64,000 nt of DNA. It comes from Nansenia antarctica. Its lineage: Eukaryota > Chordata > Actinopteri > Argentiniformes > Microstomatidae. A model generated the notes under the pieces. The model was not told the origin of the DNA. It ran no database searches and was given only the letters and a program-made list of their open reading frames with translations. Both the position numbers and the translations under genes were made by a program. Location: the NCBI GenBank assembly GCA_963989245.1, contig CAXDII010000267.1, positions 1 through 64,000 on the forward strand. Reading direction: 5' to 3'. Below, piece after piece: positions 33,549 through 44,844 of this stretch. The stretch's first letter is position 1. The number at the start of each line of letters is the position of its first letter.

Positions 33549-33835
33549 AGGGCTGTCCCAATTCATAGGGGTAGATTTCAACCCCTATGGCTTGTGGCTC
33601 TGTTCGAAGGCCTTGGCTTGAAATCGAGTCACACTCGAAAACGAGCCATAGGGGTAGAAAAGGGAATCGGGATTGGGCCTTATTCCATTGTTCGGTTTCA
33701 TTGGTCGATTGACGTGCCTAAGGCTGAACTATTGTTAGACCTGTGTAATATCATGTAATCTTCTCAGTAAGAGGCTCATTTAGTGAAAACTCTTGTGTGT
33801 GTCTTCTCTGGTGTGACTTTAGGTTTCCTACAGGA

Positions 33836-34074
33836 CTGTCTGTTCTTCTACAGGACTGTCTGTTCTTCAACAGGACGGTCTGTTACTGAGCTGTCCTTCA
33901 ACAGGACTGTCTGTTACTGAGCTGTCCTTCAACAGGACTGTCTGTTTTTGAGCTGTCCTTCAACAGGACTGTCTGTTACTGAGCTGTCCTTCAACAGGAC
34001 TGTCTGTTACTGAGCTGTCCTTCAACAGGACTGTCTGTTACTGAGCTGTCCTTCAACAGGACTGGCTGCTATTC
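33836..34074. repeat. 31-bp minisatellite, about 7 copies
   Basis: Tandem CTTCAACAGGACTGTCTGTT units with ACTGAGCTGTC between them. Confidence 0.95.
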
Positions 34075-34700
34075 CAGTAGAGTTATGTATTCTACCCTGG
34101 CTGCTATTGCATGCTATGTTAAAACACATGAACCCCCTAGAACAGTGGTCACCAACCTTTTTAAGCCCAAGATCCCTGACCTCGGCCTTGGTGAAGGCAA
34201 TATCTACCTATTGAAGCGTTGAGAGAAAAAGACAGCCAAGATAGTACTTTAAACTTAATGACGTTTATTTGCCTGTATTTTAATTAGATGCAATACATTG
34301 GTCCAACATTAAAATTGATGCAACAACAACAAAAAAGACTGTATCAAGCATATCAGGCAGCTGTCTTGCTTTAAGAATTGTACATAACTGAAATTCAATT
34401 CAAAGTTTGATTATGTCATTTCATTACAACACAAAAAAAATAAAGGCATGGAATGGAGGAATGTATGATAAAATCATTTTGTTCATAGTAACATTAGCCA
34501 ACGTTAACAAATTGACATTCTTGACATTTTGACACTTGACTGACTTAATTATTATTCTTACTTATTAACATTGACAAACATATTTACAATTAGCATTTTA
34601 TAAAGTAGAACTGTAATGTGTACTTGTGTCTCAGTCAGTGCTAAGTGCATCTTATGCAGCATTACTTTTCACATCGAAACAGTCATGTTACTCACTCAAG

Positions 34701-35440
34701 TCAGTGTGATGTCTGTGGCTGGATACTGTCTACAAGTGCTTTGTAGTTTGGCTCATAGCTACTGACTGCCAGTCTGAGACAGTCTGTGAGGTGTCTGTCA
34801 GTAAGGCGGCTCCTGTACTTTGATTTGATTATTTTCATATGTGAAAATGACATTTCACAGAGATACGTGGATCCAAAGTAGGCACTCACTCTTAGTGCAC
34901 ATGCAGTGAGAAGAGGAAACTTCTCTCCGCTGACAAGTCCCCAAAAGTCACTGTCCCTTGGTGTCCCTTGGTGTGGCGTGACAGTAGGATGTCTGAGGCC
35001 ATCTTTTTCAATGTTTCATTTGGAGAAAATATTTCCATCACATCAGTGATGCATTTCTTAATAAACTCTCCTTCATTGTATGGCTTTTTAGCACGTGCAA
35101 TGTTCCAGGCCACTTGATAGGACGCAAGTGTCACTGTCTCTGATTGCTTAACCAATATTTGGAACAACTTGGTCTGTGTTTGTGTCTGGCTTTTCAAGCT
35201 GTTTAATTTACCATTGCGAAGTTCGGTGTCTTTTGGAAACTCCTGGTCAATGTTAGCATGCGTTGTGCTGAAATGGCGCTGGAGATTGGAAGCTTTGTAA
35301 TGTGCCAACGATGTTTGGCATATCAGGCAGAATGGCTTTCCATTGCGCTCCACAAAGAAATATTCACTCTCCCACTCGGCTAAAAACTTCCTGTGCTCAT
35401 CTCCATACTTGCGTTTAGCTGTACATTTCTTCCCTGACAT
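34701..35440 (-). pseudogene. hAT transposase lacking its catalytic core
   Basis: Read leftward from 35440: a BED finger (CLICQTSLAHYKASNLQRHF) and the following helical domain (SYQVAWNIARAKKPYNEGEF) up to about residue 150. The sequence then jumps to the hATC end (AYFGSTYLCEMSFSHMKIIK...) in another frame, stopping at 34701. The RNase H-like core is entirely deleted. It belongs to the same broad SCAND3/GTF2IRD2-like group as the gene at 28448. Confidence 0.85.
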
Positions 35441-35536
35441 TTTTATTTTGTTGTTGTTATCCGTAATTTGTCAATAAATGAACTGTCAAAAAGCCGTGTT
35501 ACGTGACAGCTTCTCCTCAGAACGGACAATTAGGGA

Positions 35537-35655
35537 ACAGTGTTGCCTGATTTGGCCGATTCCAGCCCAATCGAGCTACTTATGATCACTCTGGGTGGGT
35601 TTTTAGACTCTGGTTGGGCAGAAAAATCAATCCAATCTGGCAACACTGTTAGTGA
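35537..35655. mobile_element. Short MITE, ends CAGTGTTGCC
   Basis: About 110 bp with inverted ends AACAGTGTTGCC and GGCAACACTGTT and hAT-like spacing. The flanking octamers match only in part. Confidence 0.55.
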
Positions 35656-35712
35656 CTCGAGATGATCCTTGAAAAAAAAGTATCGGGTTACAGCAGCGTG
35701 CAGCAAGACAGC

Positions 35713-35835
35713 GGCCGCGTTCGTAAATTCGCTCTGAGAACGTTGGTGCCTCCACGTCTCTTGTCCAATCAAATTACTTGGTTCCATTATGACGTTAAAC
35801 CCAGTGTGCACTCCGGCGAATTTACGAACGCGGCC
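35713..35835. mobile_element. Palindromic MITE, copy 2
   Basis: Inverted ends GGCCGCGTTCGTAAATTCGC and complement. The same family as 13097-13237; the central portions share a GTCCAATCAAATTAC-type sequence in opposite orientation. Confidence 0.75.
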
Positions 35836-35978
35836 TGTCAGAGAGAGCGCTACACCAACACTTTTAATGAATGGAAGAGCCGCACACAGACAGCCAAAGA
35901 GCCGCCGCGGGTTGGCCACCCCTGATCTACAGGGAAAGTCTCAAAGATCTATCGCGATCGACGGGTTGGTGACCACTA

Positions 35979-36856
35979 CCGTAGACCATCGTTTCTCAAC
36001 GGGGGCGGTACCGCCCCCCAGGGGGGCGTTCAGACAACATCGGGGGGCGCTGGACCGAATATTTTTTTAAAGGGGGGCGTTGAGGTGTTCTTGGGGGGCG
36101 TTCACGCATAAAGTATTTTTCTCATGAAAAACAGCTTGTCAGCAGAGTTATTATTATTATATTAGTATTACAGGTACGTTCGTAAATGCACGAACGGTCA
36201 GTTCGCTCAGACAAGCCGTCTTTTCAGTCAGAGCTGAGCACCCATCTCTGAGCGCTCTCAGAGTGCAGTGCTCTGAACTTGACCGGGCTCTGTGACGCAG
36301 ACACACGTAGCGCAGCGCCCCAAAAAATAAAAGTGAGAGTGTCATCAAGAAGATGAAGCTAAAAACTCAGCTAGCAAAGGCAGAGCTTTTGATAGTTTCC
36401 AATGTGTCTGGGTAAGCTGCATTGTGGAAGAATCTTGACAGTTCATGTACAGTGCAGAAATTGCAATACTATGCTAGTCTACGATAGAAAGAACCCCGGT
36501 TCATCCCATCTGTAACGTCATGTTGACCATGGATGCACCATAGCTAATGCTATCACAAGCCAACTTTCAATCCTTGCCATCCTTTTCTTGCATAGCACCC
36601 GCAAATGAACACGGAGTGGAATAGGCTATAACTGTAAATAGTTTATTGTCTTTGGATTTAGCCAGTTGGCGAAGATTTATGAGGAATGGGCTATTTAATT
36701 TGTGTTGCTCATCTAACAGCGATACGGTGTTGTTTAATTTACGGTCTTGTTTAATTTCTATGAGTGTTTTCCTCATAGGCTATGCTTGAGTGACATGTTT
36801 CAGTTTGTGGGCTCATTGTAATTGTTGGCTATAAGCGTGCGAGAACATTTCTTATG
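35979..36856. other. Non-coding; possible hAT left end
   Basis: GTTTCTCAACGGGGGCGG near 35992 resembles a hAT terminus, followed by G-rich repeats (GGGGGGCG) to 36100. Inverted motifs ACGTTCGTAAATGCACGAACG occur near 36177. The rest shows nothing recognisable. Confidence 0.4.
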
Positions 36857-38600
36857 TTAGTTCTGATACTCAGTCCATGTCCCCGCCAGTGACGTAAGCC
36901 TGCCGTGCCAAATACTCACTCCCCGCGTATACTTAGATCTGTTATGTAGGACTAGATGTTGATATCCCTCGATAGATACATACTTAAGGCACCGATGAGA
37001 CTCTGTGGTGTTCAAATGAGCGATGGCATCCTTTGGGTTGTCAAGTGGGCGCCCTCCTTCATGAATGTTTAGCTGATAAGCCCACGACACCTCCAGAGGG
37101 TTCAGCAGTGAATCCCAGCGTCCCAGGTTCACTCCCTAGATGCGATCAGCTCATTTGAACGCCCGGGTCGAGTCCTTTCTCTTCATCCACAGCCACTGGC
37201 TCCCCTTTTCAGCAGCCCTGGAGAGGTCCTTGATTGCCTGCCGGTGGGCCTTCCCTCGCACTCCCATCTCCCTGAGTAGCCTGGATGTTGAGGTGGCTAC
37301 GAACCCTCTGCAGCCTACTTCCACTGGGCGTACCTTCGCTGTCCAGCCTTGTTGTTGGGCATCTGCTGCGAGTTCAGTGTACCTCAGCCTCTTCCGCTCG
37401 TAGGCCTCCTCCACTGCACCCTCCCAGGGCACAGTGAGCTCGATGATGTAAACGAGCTTGAGCGAGGCTGACCACAGCACAAGGTCTGGTCGCAGGTTGG
37501 TGGATGCGATCTCAGCTGGGAAGGAGAGTTTCTTGTCCAAGTCTGCCAGCAGCTTCCAGTCCTGTGCTCTGCCCAGCTGCCCAGTGTCTGGTCTTATGGT
37601 GGTGAGGCTGGCTTGACCTTCACCCTCCCGAACAAATGGTGCTGGCTGCCACCGGGATGACGGGGGAGGAAGGGCGTTCACACTTGTCCGTTGACTTTCC
37701 AGCACTGCTGCAAGACACCTTAGCACCTGGTCGTGCCGCCAGGTGTAACGGCCTTGGGTAAGGCTGGTCTTGCATCCCACTAAGATGTGCTTCAGTGTTG
37801 CTGGACTTTGACATAGAGGGCACGTGGGGTCTTCGCCATACCACTGGCTTAGGTTTGCAGGAGAAGGCAGGACATCGTAGGCAGCCCTGAAGGTGAAGCT
37901 CGCTCTGAATGCCTCCATCTCCCACAGATCTTTCCAGGAGATCTTTCTCTTTTCCACTCCTTCCCATGCCATCCACTGCCCTTGCTTTGCCTGCGCCACA
38001 GCTTGTGCGCGCCTTCCTGCTTCCTCTTCCCGACGTACCTCCTGGACCACCAGCTTGCGTCTCTGAGATGGATTGGCCTTGCTCCAGGCCGGTGTACTAA
38101 TCCCGAGGCCAAGACCACTCCTCCCCTCCTGCACTCGGCCCACAATGTCCCTGTGTCTGAGCGCTGCCTTTGCCTGCTCAGTTGCAGCCAATGGGGTCCA
38201 CTTCCTCCCAGTGGCCAGGATGGGGGCAGCTTGGGCTACAAATGGATCATTCGAATCCAGAAGCATCATCTCCAGTCTGACTTTGGCACACTTGTACTCC
38301 TCTGTCAGACTGGAAATGGGCAGGTGTAACATCCCTTTGCCGTAGAGCCCAATGCTGCTGAGGCACCTGGGAAGGCCAAGCCACTTCCTTGCATATGAGT
38401 TGACCAGTCTCTCCAGCTTTTCCACCTTTGAGAGAGGAACTTCATAGAGGGTTAGTGGCCACAGGAGACGTGGAAGTAGTCCATACTGCATGCACCAGAG
38501 CTTCAGCTTGCCAGGAAGCAGGGTTCTGTCGATGTTCTCCAGGCCGCTGGCTACCTCCTTCCTGAGCTGCTCTACTTGCTCTTTATCTTGCTCTTTATCT
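36857..38600 (-). mobile_element. LINE with restriction-like endonuclease, 5'-truncated
   Basis: The C-terminal part of a LINE whose endonuclease lies after the RT, the R2/NeSL/Hero arrangement. The 5' cut is at about 38600. The 3' UTR (to about 36857) contains a GAACCTGGGACGCTGGGATT-type stretch. Boundaries are approximate and no target duplication was found. Confidence 0.75.
37151..38600 (-). pseudogene. RT thumb and PD-(D/E)XK endonuclease region
   Basis: 446 codons are open from the Met at 38491, and the frame continues upstream to about 38600 (RTLLPGKLKLWC). In order: RT-thumb-like region (PLTLYEVPLSKVEKLERLVN; RKWLGLPRCLSSIGLYGKG), a basic helical linker, a Cys/His motif CPLCQSPATLKHILVGC (about residue 230), and the nuclease signature RPDLVLWS...VYIIELTVPWE (PD then E-x-T, about residues 345-370). 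The polymerase motifs lie upstream and are lost. No inner stop, so this truncated copy is young or simply lucky. Confidence 0.8.
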
Positions 38601-38639
38601 TACATAGTATAGTGGACCAGTTTCTCCAGTAAAAAAAAA

Positions 38640-38830
38640 AAAAAAAAGGTTTTAGTAGAAGGCGTTAGGGAGAAGGTTTTTTCTTCTATCAGTGGCCCCG
38701 GGCCCGAGCTAGATTACTCCTCCTGCAACGAATGGTGGATTGCTGATTCACATGCTTAGTATTCAAATGTATTGATTGTAAGTCGCTTTGGAATAAGGCG
38801 TCTGCTAAATGCCAAAAATGTAAAAAATGT
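38640..38830 (+). mobile_element. SINE/LINE 3' tail fragment
   Basis: Ends TGTAAGTCGCTTTGGAATAA...GCGTCTGCTAAATG, the tail shared by fish tRNA-SINEs, preceded by TCTATCAGTGGCCCCGGG. The tRNA-like head is absent. Confidence 0.6.
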
Positions 38831-38854
38831 AAATGAATACTTGCTTTTGAGGAA

Positions 38855-39450
38855 TTTTATTTATTTTATTTTACCTTTATTTTACCAGGCGAGACAATTA
38901 AGAACAAAATTCTTATTTACAATGCCGGCCTGTCTCATAAGGGGAAAGGGGAGGAGGGCTGAAAGATAAAACATGTTAAAAACAAAGCACTTAAAACCAC
39001 AATTAAATTGACAATTGAATGAGATGCCACAAAACAACAATAAGCATTAAACACATGCATGTAACACAAACAATACAACAAAAGCACTAACGGACATCAA
39101 GAATGGAATACAACAGTAAGCACAAAAAGCAGACAAAACACACTGGGAAACAGCCAAGCAAACACAACAATACAGCAATAAGCACTGATACACAGTCAGG
39201 AAAGACAATAATACAACAATAGGCGCTGGGACACGACCAATCAACACAGCGATACAACATAGACACTAAGACAGACAGTAAACAAACCAATACAACAATA
39301 CACACTGAGACACAGTCAAGCAAACATAAATACGGTACAACAATAACCACTGAGACACAGCCACCAAATACAACAACAGCGATAAGCACTTACGAAACAG
39401 GCCAACAAACATTAGAAAACAGTATTAACATTAACACAGAAAAGCTTAAA
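38855..39450. repeat. Interspersed fragment plus degenerate tandem repeat
   Basis: 38870-38940 is a common fish interspersed motif (ACAATTAAGAACAAAATTC...). From about 39030 to 39410 is an imperfect array of CACTGAGACACAG...ACAACAATA units with irregular period. Open minus-strand frames here are artefacts of the repeat. Confidence 0.6.
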
Positions 39451-39589
39451 AGCAGAGAATGAGCAGACATGAGCGTATGGGGGCATAAAAACAAGTGCAG
39501 GTGGACAGAGGGGGTGTGTAAAGGGAGTGATACAAGTGCTGCCCTACAGAGAAGAGAAGCATGTGCAGGAATCAGTGAGGGTGTCTGAA

Positions 39590-39757
39590 ATAGTGAGTCT
39601 GAATGAACTATCCATTTTGAGCAAGTGACACGCTTTTGCAGGTTATCAACTAGGTTTTGCAGTTTGTACTAATTGTTTTGAGAAATGCACTAACTGTTGT
39701 GCAAATGTTAATAGTGATGTGAGAAATGCACCAAAGCGACTGAGAAAAACTGTAATA
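39590..39757. mobile_element. IS630-like MITE / element end
   Basis: Ends CGACTGAGAAAAACTG, complementary to the left end of the IS630-like pseudogene at 11570. The body has repeated TTTTGAGAAATGCACTAA-type motifs. Non-coding. Confidence 0.65.
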
Positions 39758-40229
39758 ACACCGTTGCTAGGTTACAGCGTTACTATAATACCGTTGCTAG
39801 GTTACAGCTGACCTAACAAGACACTGCTAACATTAGCATGCTAGCCCTAACCAATTTAACACAAACATAATAATAACAAATAACTTGAGTTAGTGGATTA
39901 GAAGACAAAAATCTTTATTCAAATTCCTTTCTCAATCGATTCATTTGTTTACGGCTTGTCAAAATAAAAGTCACCTTATGAACTCCATATTGAAAATCTA
40001 AATGTACAATTTCGAATTAAATGCAAAGACCCCCAAATATGTATATATAGGCTATACACGGCAAGGGACTACGGATGAAAATTAGCCTTCTGGCTAAATC
40101 TGGCGTATTTACATAATATGCATTGTCCCTTTACAAATAAACTAAACTACAATATAACTTAGACACATTGTCTTTAAATGGGTCATTTACAAAGGGAAGC
40201 CCAGTATTACTAAACTGTTCCTAATATTA

Positions 40230-40230
<1 letters not shown>
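39758..40230. other. AT-rich non-coding sequence
   Basis: Direct repeat CCGTTGCTAGGTTACAG at 39762 and 39792. Nothing else recognised. Confidence 0.45.

Positions 40231-40298
<68 letters not shown>
40231..40298. repeat. (TA)n microsatellite
   Basis: About 34 TA units directly abutting the MITE at 40301. Confidence 0.97.
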
Positions 40299-40300
<2 letters not shown>

Positions 40301-40301
<1 letters not shown>

Positions 40302-40979
40302 TGGTGGCCTGGGAAAACCCTTTACATGGTTGCATTTTGACATTTTCATTTTTTAATATTTCCATAAATTAGAAGTTCTCAGCTATTCATAACTGGTTGA
40401 ATGACTGAGATAGCCCTTTATTTTAAAAAGTTATGAGCATTTTAATGTATCATGTCAAAAAAAGTGAAAGGTGAGAAATGCTGCCCCCATGCTGCCCCCG
40501 ACCCCTTTCTCCTCCGGGTCGGGGGAGGAGCCTATGCAGATCGGCCGGTCTCGTTTGTCTGCTTGTGATGCGGTGTTAGTCTGCTCGCCTCGTCGGTATG
40601 CGAGGGACAGATCCATTTGTGTGTCTTCTAGTTAAGATCTTATTACTTTATGCTTATTGTGAGCATCAGTAAACTGGCAATAACACAGGTGGAAGTATCG
40701 TCTCTCCTTTCGCTCATGTGTGCGTGCGTTGCTTAACTGAGAATGAGACACGTTCAACGTGACGTTGTTTCGCTAGCAAACTACCCACCACAAAAACATA
40801 AAAATAAGTACTTTCTCTTTTGTTTTCTTAAAATGTTTATTCACCATAATGTAGTATGGAGTTCAAAGTACTAGAATACCACATAATATCAAAATCGCCG
40901 AAATAGGACATTTCCATCTATTTTTGCTCTTTGCCACAAACGAACGCCAGCGACATCCGACGGGTTTTCCCAGGCCACC
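40301..40979. mobile_element. MITE with 20-bp TIR GTGGTGGCCTGGGAAAACCC
   Basis: Perfect 20-bp inverted ends; the outer flanks are (TA)n on the left and CACATATATA on the right, so the target duplication is hard to read. Interior non-coding, with GC-rich CCGACCCCTTTCTCC near 40500. Superfamily not assigned. Confidence 0.75.
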
Positions 40980-40984
40980 ACACA

Positions 40985-41047
40985 TATATACACTACCGTT
41001 CAAAAGTCTGGGGTCACCCAGACAATTTCATTTTCCACATTAACACA
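40985..41047 (+). mobile_element. Tc1 left-end fragment
   Basis: TACACTACCGTTCAAAAGTC with GGGGTCACC following, a typical Tc1 terminus. It runs directly into the Rex1 copy; no right end. Confidence 0.7.
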
Positions 41048-42884
41048 TAACCGGTGGCACTCACACCAATCATCATGAAGTGCTTCGAGAAACTGGTCCG
41101 GGCCCACATTGTCACACGCCTCCCGCCCAACCTGGATCCATACCAGTTCGCCTACAGAGCCCACAGGTCCACAGAGGACGCCATTGCGACGACTCTCCAC
41201 TCCACTCTATCCCACCTGGAGAGGGGGAACAGCTACGCGAGACTGCTCTTTGTGGACTTCAGCTCTGCCTTCAACACCATCCTTCCAGACAGGCTAGTGA
41301 CCAAACTACTAGACCTGGGACTATCACACTCCATCTGTGCATGGATCAAGGACATCCTCTCTGACCGCCCCCAGAGGGTGCGGGTGGGCTCCCACACATC
41401 CACAGCCCTCAGAGTCAGCACTGGGTCCCCCCAGGGCTGCGTGCTAAGCCCCATCCTCTACAACCTCTACACCTACGACTTCACCCCCGTCCACCCCAGC
41501 AACTCCATCGTAAAGTTTGCAGACGACACCCCCGTGGTGGGCTGCATCTCGGGGGGGGGACGAGGCGGCGTACAGGGATGAGGTGGAGCAGCTGGGCAAG
41601 CTGTGCAAGGTTAACAACCTGCTGCTGAACCAGTCAAAGACCCAGGAAATCATCGTGGACTTCAGGAGGAAAAAATCGGAGGTCCAGCCCCTGCTCGTCG
41701 ATGGAGGGAGCGTGGAGAGAGTCTCAACCCTCCGATTCCTGGGGGTGCACATACAGGATGACCTGTCCTGGAAGACCAACACAGCAGCCATCATGAATGA
41801 ATGAATGAATGAATGAATGAATGAATGGACTTTATTGTCATTGCTACAGTACAGGTACCAAACAACGAAATTTAGGAGGGGTGGCTCCCCTGGTGTTAGG
41901 AAGGGAAAAAAAAAAAGAAAAAAAAATCACAAGAAGGGAAGGAGCTGGTTTACATAAATAAAGGCTATGTACACAATCCACTGTACTATACTGTACAGAT
42001 AGACGACTAGGGTTGTCATATTGCACAATAGTATTGTTTCACGTTATTTAAAGTGTCACAGTTTGCAGGCTTGCAAACTGCAAGAAGACACAACAGCGGC
42101 TCTACTTCCTGAGAGTCCTCAGGAAATACCACCTCAAACAGGAGCTGCTTGTGACCTTCTACCGCTGCACAGTGGAGAGCATCCTCACCTACTGCATCTG
42201 CGTGTGGTTCTCCAGTTGCACAGCCGCAGAGAGGAAAGCGCTACAGAGAGTCGTGAGATTGGCCCAGAAGATCATCGGCGCCCACCCTCCCCTCTCTGGA
42301 AGAGCTGTACAACACACGCTGCCTCAGGAAGGCCTCCAAGATCTCCAGAGACCCATCCCACCCTGGGAACGAACACTTTGTTCGGCTGCCCTCGGGCAGG
42401 CGGTTCAGGACCATGTCCGCAAGGACAAATAGACTGAAGCTCAGCTTCTACCCCAGGGCCATTCAGGCCCTGAACACAGCAAAGACCTAGGTTCTAGGCC
42501 CTGGACAATCTAGACAATTTGATGGCAGCTACTAGATTGTAATCAAGTGCAATACTGAAATACAAATGTGAACATTTCAAACCTGCAAACTGTGACACTT
42601 TAAATGAATGTGCAATAATACTATGTGCAATATGACAAACCTCGGGTACATACGGTTCAGAGATAGGAAATGTTAGGATAGCATAGCATAGAGTACAGCA
42701 CAGCGTTTTATTTGTATAGTATAGTATAGTGGATAGTGTATATAGCCTTTATTTATGTAAACCAGCTATTTTCCCTTCTTGTTTTTAGTATTTTTTTCCT
42801 AGCACCAGGGGAGCCCCCCCTCCCAAATGTCATTGTATGGTACCTGTACTATATCAATGACAATAAAGACCATTCATTCATTCA
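41048..42884 (+). pseudogene. Rex1-like LINE, copy 2, frameshifted and interrupted
   Basis: Begins in the RT fingers (VALTPIIMKCFEKLV) and follows copy 1 closely: FVDFSSAFNTILP, GSPQGCVLSPILYNLYTYD, FADDTPVVG. An eight-G run at about 41551 shifts the frame. Coding resumes (YRDEVEQLGKLCKVNN) until 41794, where a Rex1 tail lies inverted (41794-42084). It then continues with RLYFLRVLRKYHLKQELL, with another shift near 42280. The 3' UTR ends with AATAAAGACC then (CATT)n at 42884. Confidence 0.9.
41794..42084 (-). mobile_element. Rex1 3'-end fragment inserted in Rex1, inverted
   Basis: Starts with (TGAA)n, the reverse of the Rex1 tail, then the reverse complement of the 3' UTR (ATTGCTACAGTACAGGTACC), ending near TTGCAGGCTTGCAAACTG. 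Copy 1 of Rex1 shows the uninterrupted target around 20303. Confidence 0.88.
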
Positions 42885-43134
42885 AACTAAAGAAACATTT
42901 TAAATTAAATGTTTCATCAAATTAACAAGACTGGATATTATTCTTATCTGCCATGTATACATTGGAGCTACAGACAAAACACAACTGAGTGTCTCAATGA
43001 CAGTGGGTGGGAAATACTCAGCACAGTCCCTAGCAACCCACTGAATTTGAGCAAAAAGAGATGTCTTATAGATGTGTCTAAACCCCACCCATAGGGTCAT
43101 TATGCAGTAGAGCTAGGCTATAACATACAGTCGT
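42885..43134. other. Unassigned spacer
   Basis: AT-rich; no frame or repeat recognised. Confidence 0.4.
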
Positions 43135-44590
43135 GGCCAAGCTCCTGGAAAAGGCCTCAGCCAGCTATGGCCCTACCTCCAACAGAACAACATCCTGGAG
43201 AAGTTTCAGTCTGGCTTCAGACCTGGCCACAGCACTGAGTCGGCACTTTTAAAGGTTTGGAACGACCTCCTCGTCATCGCAGACTCCAGGAAATGTGCTG
43301 CCCTGGTCCTCCTGGACCTCAGCGCAGCTTTTGACACCATAGACCATGCCATCCTCTTTAATCGACTCCAGCAGGAGGTTGGCATCACCGACACCGCCTT
43401 GTCCTGGTTCAAGTCTTACCTCAGCAATAGAACCTACGCCGTCCACATAGCAGACAGCTCCTCCAGACAAGCCAACCTCACCTGTGGGGTCCCTCAGGGC
43501 TCCATCCTCGGTCCCATCTTGTTCTCCCTCTACATGCTCCCCCTCTGTCTAATCCCTCAACGCTACCAGATCTCATTCCACTGCTATGCGGACGACACCC
43601 AGCTTTACTTATCAATCAACACTGACGACCCCGCCGATCTGATGCGCCTGATGGACTGCCTCCACGATGTGAAGGAGTGGATGGCCCAGAACTTCCTACA
43701 GCTGAATGAGAGCAAGGGGGAAATCCTCCTCATCGGCAACACCACCGCCATCACTCAGCTCAGCACCAACATGGGAAGCCTGTCCACCCTTGTCAGACCA
43801 CATGTCAAGAACCTCTGTGTCATCTTTGACTCCGAGCTCAACCTTAACCGACAAGTGAGCTCCGTTGTGAAGTCATGTTTCTACCAACTACGTATCATAG
43901 CCAAGATCAAGTCCTTCCTCACCCCCAGTGACCTGAGGAGGGTCGTCCTCATGCTAATTTCATCTAGGCTCGACTACTGCAACTCACTCTATGCTAGACT
44001 TCCTGATAAGACCATCTACCGCCTGCAGCTAGTCCAAAATGCCGCTGCCAGGCTGGTGTCAGGCACTAAAATGAGGGACCACATCTCCCCTGTCCTCATC
44101 TCCCTTCACTGGCTCCCAGTAAAGAAGAGAGTGAAGTTCAAGATCTGCACCTTTGTCTACAAAGCTCTCAACAGTCTCGCCCCACCCTACATCAAGGACC
44201 TCCTGGACCTGTCTTCCACCTCAAGGCCCAGACTCAGCCTGAGGGTCCCCCGCACCAACCTCAAGAGGAAGGGTGACCGTGCCTTTGCGGTGATAGCACC
44301 GACCCTGTGGAACGCGCTCCCTTCCGCCATCAAGTCTAACCCACTCTGGACTCCTTTAGAGCCAAGTTAAAAACCCACCTCTTCGTCAATGATGTTCCCT
44401 AAGTCTACTCCCTATTTGTTGTAAATTGTATCCCTTGAGATGTTCGTTTAAGTAGTCTGTGTCTGTTTGCTTTCTGTGTTCCTTGTCCTTGTCTTTATCT
44501 GTTCCTTTACCTGGGCTGCGCCCCGGGCCGATGTAAAAGTTGGATGGGGGGCGCATTATAAATAAAATTAACAATTAACAATTAACAATT
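43135..44590 (+). mobile_element. L2-type LINE, 5'-truncated
   Basis: RT-only remnant with the 3' tail (ATTAACAATTAAC)n at 44560-44594. The long open frame and clean tail suggest a fairly young insertion. Confidence 0.85.
43175..44370 (+). pseudogene. L2 reverse transcriptase, partial
   Basis: Frame without start codon: NNILEKFQSGFRPGHSTESA, LVLLDLSAAFDTIDHAIL, GVPQGSILGPILFSLYMLPL, catalytic CYADDTQLYLS, then the thumb and the L2 signature SLHWLPVKKRVKFKICTFVY and APTLWNALP near the end. Open to a stop at 44370. Upstream of 43175 the same protein continues in a shifted frame (to about 43136), so there is at least one frameshift as well as 5' loss. Confidence 0.9.
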
Positions 44591-44707
44591 AACCTAGGAC
44601 AGCAGCTGGTGAAAGAGGGAACAAGTTGGCAACCTAACAAATGTTCTGACCTTTATTATGAAAATGTTAAATGTGTGTAAATGACCCTATTACATCGCCT
44701 GAAAGGA

Positions 44708-44806
44708 ACACACACACACACACACGCACACACATGCACCCATGCGCGCACACACACACACGCCCACCCACGTACACACATGCACCCATGCGCGCGCACA
44801 CACACA
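44708..44806. repeat. CA/GCAC-rich microsatellite
   Basis: Compound CACA and CGCACA runs with a 50-bp internal duplication around CATGCACCCATGCGCGC. Confidence 0.9.
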
Positions 44807-44844
44807 TTTTAAATACTTTATTTATGTCCACATACAAAGTACAA

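Larger units (their letters stand above)
27549..33679. mobile_element. Harbinger-like foldback element, heavily loaded
   Basis: Inverted ends GGGCCAATCCCAATTC (27549) and GAATCGGGATTGGGCC (to 33679), followed inward on both sides by CCCCTATGGCTT-type repeats. The flanks are TTT and TTA, so a 3-bp TTA duplication with one change is possible. No transposase of its own. It contains a SINE split by a hAT and a further hAT. Its AT-rich core (27800-27960) resembles 55840-56000 and 32520-32590. Confidence 0.6.
34143..35978 (-). mobile_element. Internally deleted hAT with two nested MITEs
   Basis: Ends CAGTGGTCACCAACC and ...GGTTGGTGACCACTA. The flanking octamers CCCTAGAA and CCGTAGAC match at 6 of 8 positions. 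It holds a truncated transposase gene (34701-35440), a 120-bp MITE (35537-35655), a palindromic MITE (35713-35835) and a hAT-type end (about 35870-35927). Confidence 0.8.

Noticed and set aside
36857..37132. A separate 91-codon gene on the minus strand
   Set aside because: It is in the 3' UTR of the LINE with the restriction-like endonuclease and shows no conserved pattern.
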